DNA from: Sphingomonas gei
Lineage (GTDB): Bacteria > Pseudomonadota > Alphaproteobacteria > Sphingomonadales > Sphingomonadaceae
Assembly (NCBI RefSeq): GCF_004792685.1
Contig: NZ_SRXT01000009.1
Span: 124,001 to 188,000 of the forward strand
Reading direction: 5' to 3'
DNA length: 64,000 bases
Part shown: positions 1 to 8,770 of the stretch, in pieces
Numbering within the stretch: position 1 is the stretch's first letter
Layout: each line of letters begins with the position of its first letter
Position numbers and translations under genes: made by a program
Notes under the pieces: generated by a model
Seen by the model: the letters and a program-made list of their open reading frames with translations, nothing else
Database searches by the model: none
Told to the model about the DNA's origin: nothing

Positions 1-171
1 CAGCTCAACAATTTTACCGCGCGCTATGTCACGGCCGACCCGGCCCGCACTGGCGCCTTCCTCAACATTTTCGCGATCGCGCACATGATCCTCTCGGCGG
101 TAGTCATCACCTTCCGCCGGGATCGAATCCTGCCTGACCGCCTGCAGGAAAGGGCTCGCGATCATGGCTGA
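1..171 (+). CDS. C-terminal fragment of an unidentified membrane protein of the tra operon
   Basis: The first 171 bases read in one open frame to a TGA at 169-171 and the gene begins before the window. The visible 56 residues contain one hydrophobic segment (roughly residues 19-38) followed by a basic tail, so it ends in a membrane-anchored, positively charged cytoplasmic tail. It overlaps the start of the next gene by 8 bases, which places it in the same transfer operon. In F-like systems traC or a small accessory gene often lies here, but this tail does not look like TraC. Function unknown. Confidence 0.6.
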   Translation, partial: QLNNFTARYVTADPARTGAFLNIFAIAHMILSAVVITFRRDRILPDRLQERARDHG

Positions 172-853
172 GCAACCCGAACTCGACTTCCCTCCCGCAT
201 CACATTCCGCGTCACGACCGGCGCGCCCAGCGCGCAGGATCGGTTTTGGCGGATTCACCCGCCAACAGATGGTGCTCGGATTGGTCGCGCTTGCGCTCGC
301 CATCTGGGGCATGTGGGTAACGCGCGCGCTCACCGCGCCGAAGCAGGATCATATCGTCGCCGCCCGGCTATCGGCGCTCGTAGGCGACTATGTCGAAGCC
401 CAGCGTTACTCTGGGTCGCCGCCCGACCGCGTTCAGGCCGAAATGCGCGCGTTTATGGCCTCGCTCGACAAAGAGCTGCAACGCCGAAGCGCCGACGGCC
501 AGGTCGTGCTGGTCGGTGAGGCGGTCCTCACCAAGAACGTGCCCGACATCACCGAGAGCCTAAAGAAGGCGGTTTTTGCCTCCGGCGTGCCAGAGCCAAG
601 GCGCGCCTCGGCCGAGCAGCTGCAGCGGATGCAGGAGCTCGCGGCGGCTCAATCCGCGTTGGCCGCGTCGCGTCAGGCGCAGCTGGCAGCGCCTGGTCAA
701 ATCGACCCGATGGCGGGCGCACAAGCCCTTTCATCCCAGGTCCCGCCGGCGACCGGCCCGTTTCCACAGCCGATGCCGCAAGGCGCGCCTGAGCAGATTC
801 ACGGACCGTCGGTCTCAACCTTCGGAGGTCCCGATGGCAACGGTGGCCAGTGA
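164..853 (+). CDS. trbI: F-type conjugative transfer protein TrbI
   Basis: The 229-residue product has a cytoplasmic N-terminus of about 38 residues, one membrane segment (about residues 37-54, after a GFTRQQM basic stretch), then a periplasmic domain with the VLVGEAVL-type strand typical of F-type TrbI, and a Pro/Gln/Ala-rich tail of about 80 residues that F TrbI (about 128 aa) lacks. In F, TrbI is a non-essential inner-membrane protein affecting pilus outgrowth and retraction. The ATG overlaps the preceding stop and the next gene starts inside its last 20 bases, so translation is probably coupled. Assignment rests on position before the peptidase and traW and on domain layout. Confidence 0.7.
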   Translation: MAEQPELDFPPASHSASRPARPARRIGFGGFTRQQMVLGLVALALAIWGMWVTRALTAPKQDHIVAARLSALVGDYVEAQRYSGSPPDRVQAEMRAFMASLDKELQRRSADGQVVLVGEAVLTKNVPDITESLKKAVFASGVPEPRRASAEQLQRMQELAAAQSALAASRQAQLAAPGQIDPMAGAQALSSQVPPATGPFPQPMPQGAPEQIHGPSVSTFGGPDGNGGQ

Positions 854-1370
854 TCGGCCCGTTGAGCGCTGGCGGCCACGCAAGCGGCTCTGGGCGATGC
901 TCGGCCTAGCCGTCCTCGGAACGCTCGGGATGAACGCGATCAGCGCGTGGCGCGATAGCCACCTGTTCCTCATCAACGTGAGCCAGTCCCTCCCAAATTG
1001 GGCGTTCCTGATCCGGCGACACCAGGTACCGCGGCGCGGCGACTATCTGTTCTTCGACCCACCGGAAAGCCCTTTGCTGCGTCGTCATTTCGGAACGAAG
1101 CCGCAGATGTTCGGCAAGATCGTCTACGGTATGCCGGGTGACGTCGTCGCGCACCGAGCGCAGGCCGTGACGATCAACGGCACGATCGTAGGGCAGATGA
1201 AGCCGCTCACTCGGTTCGGCGAGCCGCTCACGCCCGGAGCCGAAGGCGTCATTCCTCGGGGCTGTTACTATGCAGGGTCCCCACATCGTGACGGCTTCGA
1301 CAGTCGCTATGCCGAGATCGGCTTCGTGTGCAGGCGGCAGATCATCGGCGTCGGGGAGCCGGTGCTGTGA
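834..1370 (+). CDS. traF: S26 family signal peptidase, conjugative TraF type
   Basis: 178 residues starting at an ATG preceded by GGAGGT. One N-terminal membrane segment (about residues 16-34) leads into a periplasmic serine protease domain. The nucleophile is probably the Ser of SQSLP near residue 47, matching the S-x-P box of TraF/Lep peptidases. The general-base Lys fits FGKIVYGMPGD, the counterpart of the RV-GLPGD box. The family processes pilin or other secreted transfer proteins, as RP4 TraF does. It sits between trbI and traW. The symbol is shared with the unrelated thioredoxin-like TraF further downstream. Confidence 0.85.
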   Translation: MATVASDRPVERWRPRKRLWAMLGLAVLGTLGMNAISAWRDSHLFLINVSQSLPNWAFLIRRHQVPRRGDYLFFDPPESPLLRRHFGTKPQMFGKIVYGMPGDVVAHRAQAVTINGTIVGQMKPLTRFGEPLTPGAEGVIPRGCYYAGSPHRDGFDSRYAEIGFVCRRQIIGVGEPVL

Positions 1371-2023
1371 AGCGGTTGCTCCTGGTGGGCGGAAGCGCAG
1401 GACTCATGGGGCTCGCGATCTTCATGGCGACGCCGGCGCGCATCGAAGCGCGGGATTATGGTCAGACAGGCCAGGCGTTTCCCGTCATCGAGCCCGATCT
1501 CCTATCGACCATCGAGGCACGATTGAAGCGCGCGGAAGCGAGCGGTGAGCTCGCGCGGACGAACGAAATGTTCGCCAAGCGCGTCGAGGCAAAAGTGCGT
1601 CGGCCGACCCCAGTCGCGGGCATATCGCCTGCAACCGAGCCGAGAGAATGGACGTATGATCCGACCGTCCAGCTCGAGCACGATATTCGAGATCAGAAGG
1701 GCAACCTCATTGGCCGCGCGGGACAGCGGATTAATCCGCTCGATTTCGTCGCGATCCGGCAGGCGCTGGTGTTCGTCGACGGGGACGATGTCGACCAGAT
1801 CGCCTGGGCAACCGGCAGGTTCACCGACCTCAATGCGAAGATCATATTCGTGAGCGGCTCTCCGATCGAGGAGATGACGAACCGGAAGCGTCGCTTCTAT
1901 TTCGATCAGGAGGGCAAGCTCACCTCGCGCTTCGGGATCGAGCATACTCCGGCTGTCGTCCAGCAGAACGGGCGCATGATGCGCGTCTCAGAACAGGTGG
2001 TGAAGAAGGGAAGGGCGGGCTGA
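1367..2023 (+). CDS. traW: F-type conjugative transfer protein TraW
   Basis: Starts with GTG in a GTGA overlap with the peptidase stop; 218 residues with an N-terminal signal peptide (about residues 1-27, hydrophobic core after KR). The mature part carries the TraW features YDPTVQLEHDIRDQKGNLI, an NPLDFV segment and a FVDGDD motif, followed by the IIFVSGSP region. In F, TraW is a periplasmic protein that works with TraU and TrbC in pilus assembly and extension, and the next genes here are traU and trbC. It ends in an ATGA overlap with the next small gene. Confidence 0.88.
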   Translation: MKRLLLVGGSAGLMGLAIFMATPARIEARDYGQTGQAFPVIEPDLLSTIEARLKRAEASGELARTNEMFAKRVEAKVRRPTPVAGISPATEPREWTYDPTVQLEHDIRDQKGNLIGRAGQRINPLDFVAIRQALVFVDGDDVDQIAWATGRFTDLNAKIIFVSGSPIEEMTNRKRRFYFDQEGKLTSRFGIEHTPAVVQQNGRMMRVSEQVVKKGRAG

Positions 2024-2292
2024 TGCCACTCTGGCTCGATCTTCTGCGCACGCCGATGGCGGCGCCGGAAACACCGGCACTGCGGCGCATGCGGTTCATC
2101 TGGCAAGGCCTGTGCGTCACCTGCGCATTGGTCGTCGGCTTCTTTTCTCCGCTCCGACATGCGGTCGGCCGACCGGCCCCAATCGGTGCGGCGGTCCTGC
2201 TTCTCGCCACCGCCGCTTACACCTGCATCTACCTGATTCAAAAACAACGCGCAGATCGAGCTTTCCTCAACACGATGGGAGAGCTGGAGTGA
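2023..2292 (+). CDS. Small two-helix membrane protein between traW and traU
   Basis: 89 residues, starting in an ATGA overlap with traW and ending in a GTGA overlap with traU, so it is almost certainly translated as part of the operon. Two hydrophobic segments (about residues 27-42 and 52-70) predict a hairpin in the inner membrane with both ends cytoplasmic. No family recognised. F itself has no obvious counterpart at this position; small membrane proteins are common in F-like clusters. Confidence 0.7.
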   Translation: MPLWLDLLRTPMAAPETPALRRMRFIWQGLCVTCALVVGFFSPLRHAVGRPAPIGAAVLLLATAAYTCIYLIQKQRADRAFLNTMGELE

Positions 2293-3311
2293 TCCGGTCG
2301 CTGCGACGGGCGCTTGCGGCGCTCGGATTCCTTCTCGCAATGCTCGCGCTCGCCCCACCGGCCGCGGCGGCTGGACCCACCTGCAATGGCAAGTTCGTCA
2401 ATCCGATCACCGATGTTTGCTGGTCATGCCTCTTTCCGCTTTCGGTTGGCGGGCTGAAGATCTGGCCGAGCGGCCGACCCGACCCCAGCAATCCAGCTTC
2501 GCCAATCTGCGCTTGCTCCGATCCGCTCCCGCGCATCGGCATATCGGTGGGCTTTTGGGAGCCGGCGCGCCTGGCCGATGTGACGATGAAGCCGTGGTGC
2601 TTCCCCAATCTCGGTGGCATCCGGATCGCGCCGGGGTTCGATATCGGTCAGGGCTATTTAACTGGACCGTCGATGGTCGGGGGGCGCTCGCAAAGCACGG
2701 CGAAATGGCACGTCCATTGGTATGTCTATCCGCTGCTCTACTGGATGGAGATCCTGACCGACTTTGCCTGCTTCGAGCAGGCTTCGTTCGACATCGCCTA
2801 CATGACCGAGGTCGATCCGCTCTGGCAGGATGACTCGCTCGCCGCGCTCATCAACCCAGAGGCGATCGTCTTCGCTAATCCGATCGCGCAGGCGGCCTGC
2901 GCGGGCGACTGCATCGCGGGAACCGTTCATCTGCCGCTCGATCCCCTCTTCTGGTGCGCTGGCTGCCAGGGCTCGATGTACCCTCTCAACGGCAACATAC
3001 CGTCATCGATCGGGCACGTTCAGTCCTCACGGCTCGCGCTCTCTCGCTTTGCCTTCAAGATGCATCGCGAAGCGCTGGCCTGGGGGACGATGGGCTCGGC
3101 CGGGCTCTGCAAGAAATATCTCATGCCGATCATGCGGAAGCAGCAATATCGCTTTCAGATGGTCAATCCGATCCCGACCGTGAGTGGGCGTTTTGCCTGC
3201 TCGGCGATCGGGGCCTCCACCATGCCGCCCGACGCTGGTCGCGCCTATCCCGCCGGTGGCGAGGACATGGGCTATCTCGTCTGGCGCAAACGCAATTGCT
3301 GCGTTCTCTAG
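2289..3311 (+). CDS. traU: Conjugative transfer pilus assembly protein TraU
   Basis: 340 residues from a GTG overlapping the preceding stop. A signal peptide (about residues 1-26, hydrophobic core then AAAA) is followed by the cysteine-rich mature protein typical of TraU: CNGKFVNPITDVCWSC near the N-terminus, CACSD, several paired Cys, and a CCVL C-terminus. F TraU is about 330 aa, periplasmic, and needed for DNA transfer more than for pilus formation. The many cysteines imply dependence on disulfide chemistry, which the thioredoxin-like TraF and TrbC of this operon may provide. Confidence 0.93.
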   Translation: MIRSLRRALAALGFLLAMLALAPPAAAAGPTCNGKFVNPITDVCWSCLFPLSVGGLKIWPSGRPDPSNPASPICACSDPLPRIGISVGFWEPARLADVTMKPWCFPNLGGIRIAPGFDIGQGYLTGPSMVGGRSQSTAKWHVHWYVYPLLYWMEILTDFACFEQASFDIAYMTEVDPLWQDDSLAALINPEAIVFANPIAQAACAGDCIAGTVHLPLDPLFWCAGCQGSMYPLNGNIPSSIGHVQSSRLALSRFAFKMHREALAWGTMGSAGLCKKYLMPIMRKQQYRFQMVNPIPTVSGRFACSAIGASTMPPDAGRAYPAGGEDMGYLVWRKRNCCVL

Positions 3312-3322
3312 AGGGTCCGGCG

Positions 3323-4066
3323 ATGCGCTCTCTCACCATCGGGATCCTCGCAGTGCTTGGAACCGCAAGCGTCTCGGCGCTGCTGGCTCAGACCGTGGAC
3401 GGCGTGGATGTTCAGGCCGTGAAGAAGCGCTCCGCCGACCTTGCCGCGGAAGCCCAGGCGTTCGTCGACCAAGTGAAGGACCGGGGCACGCAGTTCCGTG
3501 AGGAAGCCGCTCAGGTTCGCGACGGCGGCAACGAAAATATGCGGAAAGTCGCCTCAAGCGCCCTACCCAAGGATCCGGCCGGCCCTGTCGATTTCGACGA
3601 AATCGTGAAGGGCGCGTCCCAGAACGCCAGCGCAAGGGGCGGGGAGGCGCCGCAGTTCATCGTCTTCGCCAGCCTCTCCATGCCGGATGCGACGCTCAAG
3701 CAACTCGTCCGCGATACCTCGAGCGCGGGCGGCGTGGTCGTGTTCAGAGGTTTTCCGAACAACGACGCGAAGGAGTTCGTGGCGCGGCTCGGCAGGGTCG
3801 TGGATAAGGGCCAGTTCGCCAGCATAGGCATCGATCCTCGGCTCTTCCGCGCGTTCGATGTCAAGGCCGTACCAACCTACATCACCGTCTCGTCCGACTT
3901 CGATCTTTGCGCCGGCTTCTCCTGCCAAACCAAGGTGCCGCCCTATGACCGCATGATCGGCAACGTAACGGTCGAATATGCGCTCTCGACCTTTGCTGAC
4001 GGCAACGGCCCCGGTGCGCGCGTAGCGGCCGTGGCTCTCTCCAATATGAAGCGCGACCGGCAATGA
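3323..4066 (+). CDS. trbC: Type-F conjugative pilus assembly protein TrbC
   Basis: 247 residues, signal peptide at about residues 1-23, a coiled-coil-prone Lys/Ala/Glu-rich region (about 30-80), then the TrbC domain with FIVFASLSMP and VPTYITVSSDFDLC. This is a thioredoxin-like fold lacking an obvious CxxC. In F, TrbC is periplasmic and acts with TraW in pilus assembly. The ATG is 11 bases after traU and an ATGA overlap joins it to traN. Confidence 0.9.
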   Translation: MRSLTIGILAVLGTASVSALLAQTVDGVDVQAVKKRSADLAAEAQAFVDQVKDRGTQFREEAAQVRDGGNENMRKVASSALPKDPAGPVDFDEIVKGASQNASARGGEAPQFIVFASLSMPDATLKQLVRDTSSAGGVVVFRGFPNNDAKEFVARLGRVVDKGQFASIGIDPRLFRAFDVKAVPTYITVSSDFDLCAGFSCQTKVPPYDRMIGNVTVEYALSTFADGNGPGARVAAVALSNMKRDRQ

Positions 4067-5895
4067 TGGCCCGTCGCCTCATGGGCGGGCTGTGCGCCTT
4101 GCTGCTGGCGATCCAGCCAGTCCTCGCGCAGGAGATGACGATCGACCAAGCCCGCGCCGAGGGCAAGGCGATGGCGCAGGAGAAGCGCAACGACTCCTCG
4201 CTTGTGCCATCGAGCGACGCTCAGGCGGCGGCGGTCCCGGGCTACACAGGGACGACCCAGCCTCAGTCCACCTATTATGATGATCCGGACAAGCTCGTGA
4301 ACGACGCGCAAGCGCTCAAGAGCACCAACGAGCAATACACCATCACGACGGATCCCACGCACACGCGCTCGACGTTCAGCAATGCCGAAATTCTCGCGAC
4401 AACGAACCGAGGCACGACGGTCGAAGGCGATCCCTCAAGCTATCTCGCCGGCGAAGCGTACGGAAGTACCAGCGGAAGTTGCACACCGCTACCGCCGGGG
4501 TCGGGAACGAGCGGCTATTACGAAGCGACCTGCAATTTCGGCACCAAGGTGGATACCAGTGCCCCGGTCTGTCGGACACCGCTCGTCGTTGATGCAACAC
4601 CGGGAACCGACAAGTACATCTACACCTGCGAGAACTGGTCTACCTCCGCGGCGCAAGGCAGCGACAACCGAACACGTCGTTGCTCACCTTCATTTACCGC
4701 GCCCGTCGCAAATGGGGTTTGTCGCGAGCGGTCCCGCGAGACGGTCAGGTACGACATCTGCCGGCAGGGCAATCCGCGGTTCTGCACCGAGCCGGATGTC
4801 GAGGACGGCGATCTGATCACCTACGAGTGTGATAGCCCGGCGGTGAGCCGGCCCTACACCGTCGAGAATGTCGGCCAGGTGATCAACGAGCATCGCGACG
4901 AAACGATGTGCAGCGCAGCGACTGCCGGGCAGACCTGCGAACTCGCCACCGAGACATGCGTCGATCCTGATCCGACCACCCGGACCGTAAACGGCGTTGC
5001 CGTGACGCGCGCCTGCTGGAACTGGGAACGCACATATAGCTGCCATCACCTGAGCAACGCCAACGACTGTGGCGATCTAGAGGGCAACCGAAGCTGCACC
5101 TTCCTTCGCGATGAATGCCTGGACGACCCGCAAGACGGTCCCTGCAAGGTTAGCCAGAAGGTCTATCAGTGTCCCACGCCGTCCGGCAGCTCGGCCGCGA
5201 CGCCCCAGTATATCTGCGGGAACGACGTCTACTGCATCAACGGTGACTGCGAGCCGATCGTTCGCGAGGCTTCGACCGAGTTCAGGGATGCGCTGGTCGG
5301 GCTTCACGCGCTCGATCAGGCCGGCAAGGAATTCAACGAGGCAGATTTCAAGGTTTTCACGGGGACGCGCGAGACCTGCCACAAGCCGGTGTTCGGCCTG
5401 GTCAACTGCTGCGCCGGCAAGGTTTCAGGAGCGGTTCCCGTCGCTGCGGGCGCAGCAGCCCTCGCGGGAGGCCCGGCGGCGATCGCCGCATTCGCCACGC
5501 CGTTCCTCGTCCTCTTCGCCTGCAGCCAGGACGAGATGAAGCTCGACATCAAGGACCGGATGGGCCTTTGCCACAACCTGGGAACCTATTGCTCCTCCAG
5601 CTTCCTCGGGATCTGCTCAACCAGGCGAACCGCCTATTGCTGCTTTGAGAGCAAGCTCTCCCGAATCCTGCAGGAGCAAGGGCGCCCCCAGCTCGGCAAA
5701 CCCTGGGGTAGCGCAAAGAAAGAGAAGTGTCAGGGTTTCACGGTAGACGAGTTCGCCAGACTCGACCTGTCAGTGATGGATTTCACCGAGGTCTATTCGG
5801 ACTTCATGGACGCCGCGAAGCTGCCTGACGAGGTCCAAACCATGTCCGATATCCAGGACAAGATTCAGGCTTATTATGATCTCCACGGCAAATGA
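4063..5895 (+). CDS. traN: Mating-pair stabilisation protein TraN
   Basis: 610 residues with a signal peptide (about residues 1-22 ending VLAQ), a less conserved N-terminal half, and a long cysteine-rich C-terminal half in which paired Cys recur. TraN is an outer-membrane protein that contacts recipient surface receptors and stabilises mating pairs; the variable part usually sets recipient specificity. A Gly/Ala-rich hydrophobic segment near residues 460-490 (GAVPVAAGAAALAGGPAAIA) is present. Length matches F TraN (about 600 aa). Overlaps trbC by ATGA; the next gene starts inside its last 20 bases. Confidence 0.92.
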   Translation: MMARRLMGGLCALLLAIQPVLAQEMTIDQARAEGKAMAQEKRNDSSLVPSSDAQAAAVPGYTGTTQPQSTYYDDPDKLVNDAQALKSTNEQYTITTDPTHTRSTFSNAEILATTNRGTTVEGDPSSYLAGEAYGSTSGSCTPLPPGSGTSGYYEATCNFGTKVDTSAPVCRTPLVVDATPGTDKYIYTCENWSTSAAQGSDNRTRRCSPSFTAPVANGVCRERSRETVRYDICRQGNPRFCTEPDVEDGDLITYECDSPAVSRPYTVENVGQVINEHRDETMCSAATAGQTCELATETCVDPDPTTRTVNGVAVTRACWNWERTYSCHHLSNANDCGDLEGNRSCTFLRDECLDDPQDGPCKVSQKVYQCPTPSGSSAATPQYICGNDVYCINGDCEPIVREASTEFRDALVGLHALDQAGKEFNEADFKVFTGTRETCHKPVFGLVNCCAGKVSGAVPVAAGAAALAGGPAAIAAFATPFLVLFACSQDEMKLDIKDRMGLCHNLGTYCSSSFLGICSTRRTAYCCFESKLSRILQEQGRPQLGKPWGSAKKEKCQGFTVDEFARLDLSVMDFTEVYSDFMDAAKLPDEVQTMSDIQDKIQAYYDLHGK

Positions 5896-6274
5896 TCCGC
5901 CCACTCCGGCGGCCTCCGTCACCCTCGAATGGGATATGACGGTGCTCGAGCTTGCGGTGTTCCTCGCGGCCTATCGAGCCAAGCGGCCAAGAAGCTTCGA
6001 CGACGTTCTCGAGACCATAGCCACGTGGTTCGAATGTCCAATCCCACGAAGGGATCTTAGCCGAGCTCTTCTGAAAATGGGCGCCAAAGGTTGGCTCGTC
6101 GCGGAAGGTGACAAGCTGATGCCGGCTGAAGCCGGCCGTCGGGCGGCCTGTCCTCACGTGAACGGAATCGTCCGCCTACTCGACCAAGGGACGCGCCTTA
6201 TCGACGTGGCCCTGATGATGGCCGTCCTCAGATTAACAAGAGAGGAGTTGGAACGTGGCGATCTCCATCGTTGA
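5876..6274 (+). CDS. Small winged-helix-like protein inside the tra operon
   Basis: 132 residues starting 20 bases before the traN stop. The middle part (VLELAVFLAAYR, SRALLKMGAKGWLV, LMPAEAGRRA) has the helix-helix-wing rhythm of PadR-like winged-helix proteins, where a final 'Y-L-T-aGR' strand is followed by helices. This is a fold impression, not a confirmed family match. If it binds DNA it could be a local regulator of the transfer genes. Position in the operon and codon use argue it is real. Confidence 0.55.
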   Translation: MISTANDPPTPAASVTLEWDMTVLELAVFLAAYRAKRPRSFDDVLETIATWFECPIPRRDLSRALLKMGAKGWLVAEGDKLMPAEAGRRAACPHVNGIVRLLDQGTRLIDVALMMAVLRLTREELERGDLHR

Positions 6275-6482
6275 ACTGCCGGCGCTGATCCTGTTGCTGG
6301 CGGCATCACCGCCTGCGGCGCCGACGCGGCACGGCTGCCAAACCGCCGCTGCTGGCGACGTCGACTGCTGCATCCATCTCGCCGCATGGGACGGCCCAGC
6401 GACACGCCTCCATTATCGTCCCACCTCAGCGCAACCTGCTTCACCCGATGAAAGGAAGCCCAGCGATGTTGAGGTTCGCTAA
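6255..6482 (+). CDS. Small putative exported peptide upstream of traF
   Basis: 75 residues from a GTG at 6255. An AGAGGAG ribosome-binding site sits seven bases upstream, which is the main reason to believe it. The N-terminus (ELPALILLLAASPPAA) looks like a short signal or membrane segment and is followed by two cysteine-containing patches (HGCQ, DCCIH), fitting a periplasmic or lipid-associated peptide. It overlaps both neighbours and has no recognisable family. It could be a spurious frame. Confidence 0.4.
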   Translation: MAISIVELPALILLLAASPPAAPTRHGCQTAAAGDVDCCIHLAAWDGPATRLHYRPTSAQPASPDERKPSDVEVR

Positions 6483-7287
6483 GCTCTCCTTGCTTGTGGC
6501 GGTCGCGTCCTCGATCGGCGCGGCTGCGCCGCTCAGGGCTCAGGACCCCGAACCCAGCCGAGATGTCGTCGACAAGGACGCGCCCGATGACTTCTATTGC
6601 GGCGAGCGCAAGCTCGGCCAGTGGTTCTACTGTGCAAAGCCGAAGGCACCGGAGGCAACGCCGAGCGTCGCCCCGGAGCAAAGCGCGGCCGACAGGATCG
6701 CGTCGATCAGCAAGCAGCTCGACGAGCTGAAGGCACGCGCGATCCTTGAGCCGACCGAAGCGAATGTCATCGCCTATGTTCGTTTCCAGCGGGAGCAGCT
6801 CGATCGCGCGTCCACCTTTTCGGACACCTGGCAGCGCGCGCTCTGGCAGAATCCCGATCTCGATTACACGCTGCAGAGACCGGTCTCGACGGTCGGCAAG
6901 CGACTCTGGCTCGACAATCGGAAGGCAGATCGGGACGCGGTCCTGACGAACCTCGGCCAGCGCTACGGCCTGTTCTATTTCTACGCGCAAAGCTGCGGCG
7001 CCTGTGAGGTGTTCGCGCCGATCCTGCGCTCGGTCACCGACAGTCATCGCATGAGCGTGATGGCTGTCTCGATGGACGGAGGACCCAACAGGGAATTCCC
7101 CAACTACGTTGTCGATTCCGGTCAGCGCGCTCGCATGGGCGTGCCTGGAAACGAGACGCCGGCGCTGGTCCTGTTCGACACCCAGACAAAGCGGACGATC
7201 CCGGTCGGATACGGCGTGCTCAGCGCCGATGAGATCATGGATCGCATTTTCATGCTGACCAACACCAAGGTGGGGAGCGACTATTGA
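6466..7287 (+). CDS. traF: Conjugative pilus assembly protein TraF (thioredoxin-like)
   Basis: 273 residues; the ATG at 6466 has AAAGGAAG upstream and begins the signal peptide (about residues 1-22 ending LRAQ). A helical linker leads to the C-terminal thioredoxin fold with FYFYAQSCGACEVFAPIL, a genuine CGAC redox motif, and a following cis-Pro region (NETPALVLFD). F TraF is periplasmic and needed for pilus assembly, usually without the CxxC. Keeping CxxC suggests active disulfide exchange, probably for the Cys-rich TraU, TraN and TraH. Confidence 0.9.
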   Translation: MLRFAKLSLLVAVASSIGAAAPLRAQDPEPSRDVVDKDAPDDFYCGERKLGQWFYCAKPKAPEATPSVAPEQSAADRIASISKQLDELKARAILEPTEANVIAYVRFQREQLDRASTFSDTWQRALWQNPDLDYTLQRPVSTVGKRLWLDNRKADRDAVLTNLGQRYGLFYFYAQSCGACEVFAPILRSVTDSHRMSVMAVSMDGGPNREFPNYVVDSGQRARMGVPGNETPALVLFDTQTKRTIPVGYGVLSADEIMDRIFMLTNTKVGSDY

Positions 7288-8753
7288 TGGAGCAGCAAAC
7301 AGCTCGGGCGCGCCGCCGCCCGTTTCGCGCGAAGGTTGCAGGGTGTCTTGCCATGGTCGCGGCGTCGCATTTCGCCTTCATCGGTGTTGCTCGCGCAGAC
7401 GTCGCTTCGGAGATGAACGGCTTCTTCAACGACGCGGGTGGTGCTGCGAACGTCACCGGCCCGACGGCCTTTCAGGGACAGTCTGCCGGCTATTACTCGC
7501 TTGGCAACGTCTGGACGCGCTTCCCGCAGAAAAGCGTGTCGCCATTCAATCTGCAGCTACCAAGCGCTCGCGCGGGATGCGGCGGCATCGATCTGTTTAG
7601 CGGCAGCTTCTCCTTCATCAACGCCTCCGAAATCGTCGCGATGCTCAAGGCGACCGCCAACAATGCGCTGGGCTTCGCCTTCAAACTGGCGATCGATTCC
7701 GTGTCACCGGAGATCGGGAAGGTGATGGATGAGTTCAGCCAGAAAGCGCAGCTACTCAATCAGATGAATATCTCGAGCTGCGAAACCGCGCAGGCCCTCG
7801 TCGGCGGAATCTGGCCACAGATGGACTCCACGCGGTCCACGATCTGCGAAGCCGTTGGCAACAGTCAGGGCGTGTTCTCCGATTGGGCAGCGTCCCGGCA
7901 AGGATGCAACAACGGCAACAAGCGGGACGCCACGATCGCCGGCAATACCGATGCCAATATGAAGGATCAGCTGGTCGGCGAACCGCACAATTACACTTGG
8001 GAGGCGCTCAAGAAGTCAGCGAAGTTTGGCGCCTTCGACCAATCGTTCTCCGAATATATCATGACTCTCGTCGGGACGGTCGTCACACAACCCTCCACCG
8101 ACCCCGCGGTGGGCGGAAAGGTCGTGATGTTCGGCCCCGCGGAAGAAGCCGTGGTGACCGCATTGCTCGACGGCACCGCCGATGCGCCGGCGGTGAAGAT
8201 GCTCAAGTGCAATGACACGGATTGCTACGACGTCGGCGAGCAGACGCTTACGGTGCCTGCTTCGTCGGCTCTTCGTCCGCGGATCGCCGGCATGATAAAG
8301 TCAATGAGCAGCAAGATCCGAACGGACACAGCGCTCGACGCGGCCGAGAAGCAGCTCCTCAACATCGCGACCGTCCCAATTTACAAGATCCTCGCGGTAC
8401 AGGCTTACGCCCACTACGCGCTGACCGATGGTGAGATCGAGACCCTGTCCGAAATCGTAGCGGTCGACCTGCTCGCGGCTATGCTGGACAATATGCTCGA
8501 TCGCGTCGAGCAGGCCCAGACGCACTATCAGACGTTCGACCAGGCAACGGCGACCCAGTGGAAACAGCAGATCGCTGCGACCCGTCAAAAATTTGCCCAG
8601 CGCGACGTCAAGCTCAACAACAAGCTGCAGGTGACGATGCAGATCATCAACCGCAGCATCATGCTCGAGTCAACGCTGCAGAATTCGATGACGCCGGGAA
8701 TGTCGTCGGCGCTCAATTTCTCGCGTGGGCTGAATGCACAGGGGCTGATGTAG
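7287..8753 (+). CDS. traH: Conjugative pilus assembly protein TraH
   Basis: About 488 residues, starting at the ATG that overlaps the traF stop (a TTG one codon earlier is possible). Signal peptide about residues 10-35 (ARADV cleavage). The mature protein shows TraH hallmarks: MNGFFNDAGGAANVTGP, QGQSAGYYSLGN, CGGIDLFSGSFSFIN, the ISSCETAQALVGG segment and C-terminal heptad-rich helices. F TraH (458 aa) is periplasmic/outer-membrane-associated and required for pilus assembly with TraF. Confidence 0.93.
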   Translation: MEQQTARARRRPFRAKVAGCLAMVAASHFAFIGVARADVASEMNGFFNDAGGAANVTGPTAFQGQSAGYYSLGNVWTRFPQKSVSPFNLQLPSARAGCGGIDLFSGSFSFINASEIVAMLKATANNALGFAFKLAIDSVSPEIGKVMDEFSQKAQLLNQMNISSCETAQALVGGIWPQMDSTRSTICEAVGNSQGVFSDWAASRQGCNNGNKRDATIAGNTDANMKDQLVGEPHNYTWEALKKSAKFGAFDQSFSEYIMTLVGTVVTQPSTDPAVGGKVVMFGPAEEAVVTALLDGTADAPAVKMLKCNDTDCYDVGEQTLTVPASSALRPRIAGMIKSMSSKIRTDTALDAAEKQLLNIATVPIYKILAVQAYAHYALTDGEIETLSEIVAVDLLAAMLDNMLDRVEQAQTHYQTFDQATATQWKQQIAATRQKFAQRDVKLNNKLQVTMQIINRSIMLESTLQNSMTPGMSSALNFSRGLNAQGLM

Positions 8754-8770
8754 GGCAGGGAGCCTGGGCG

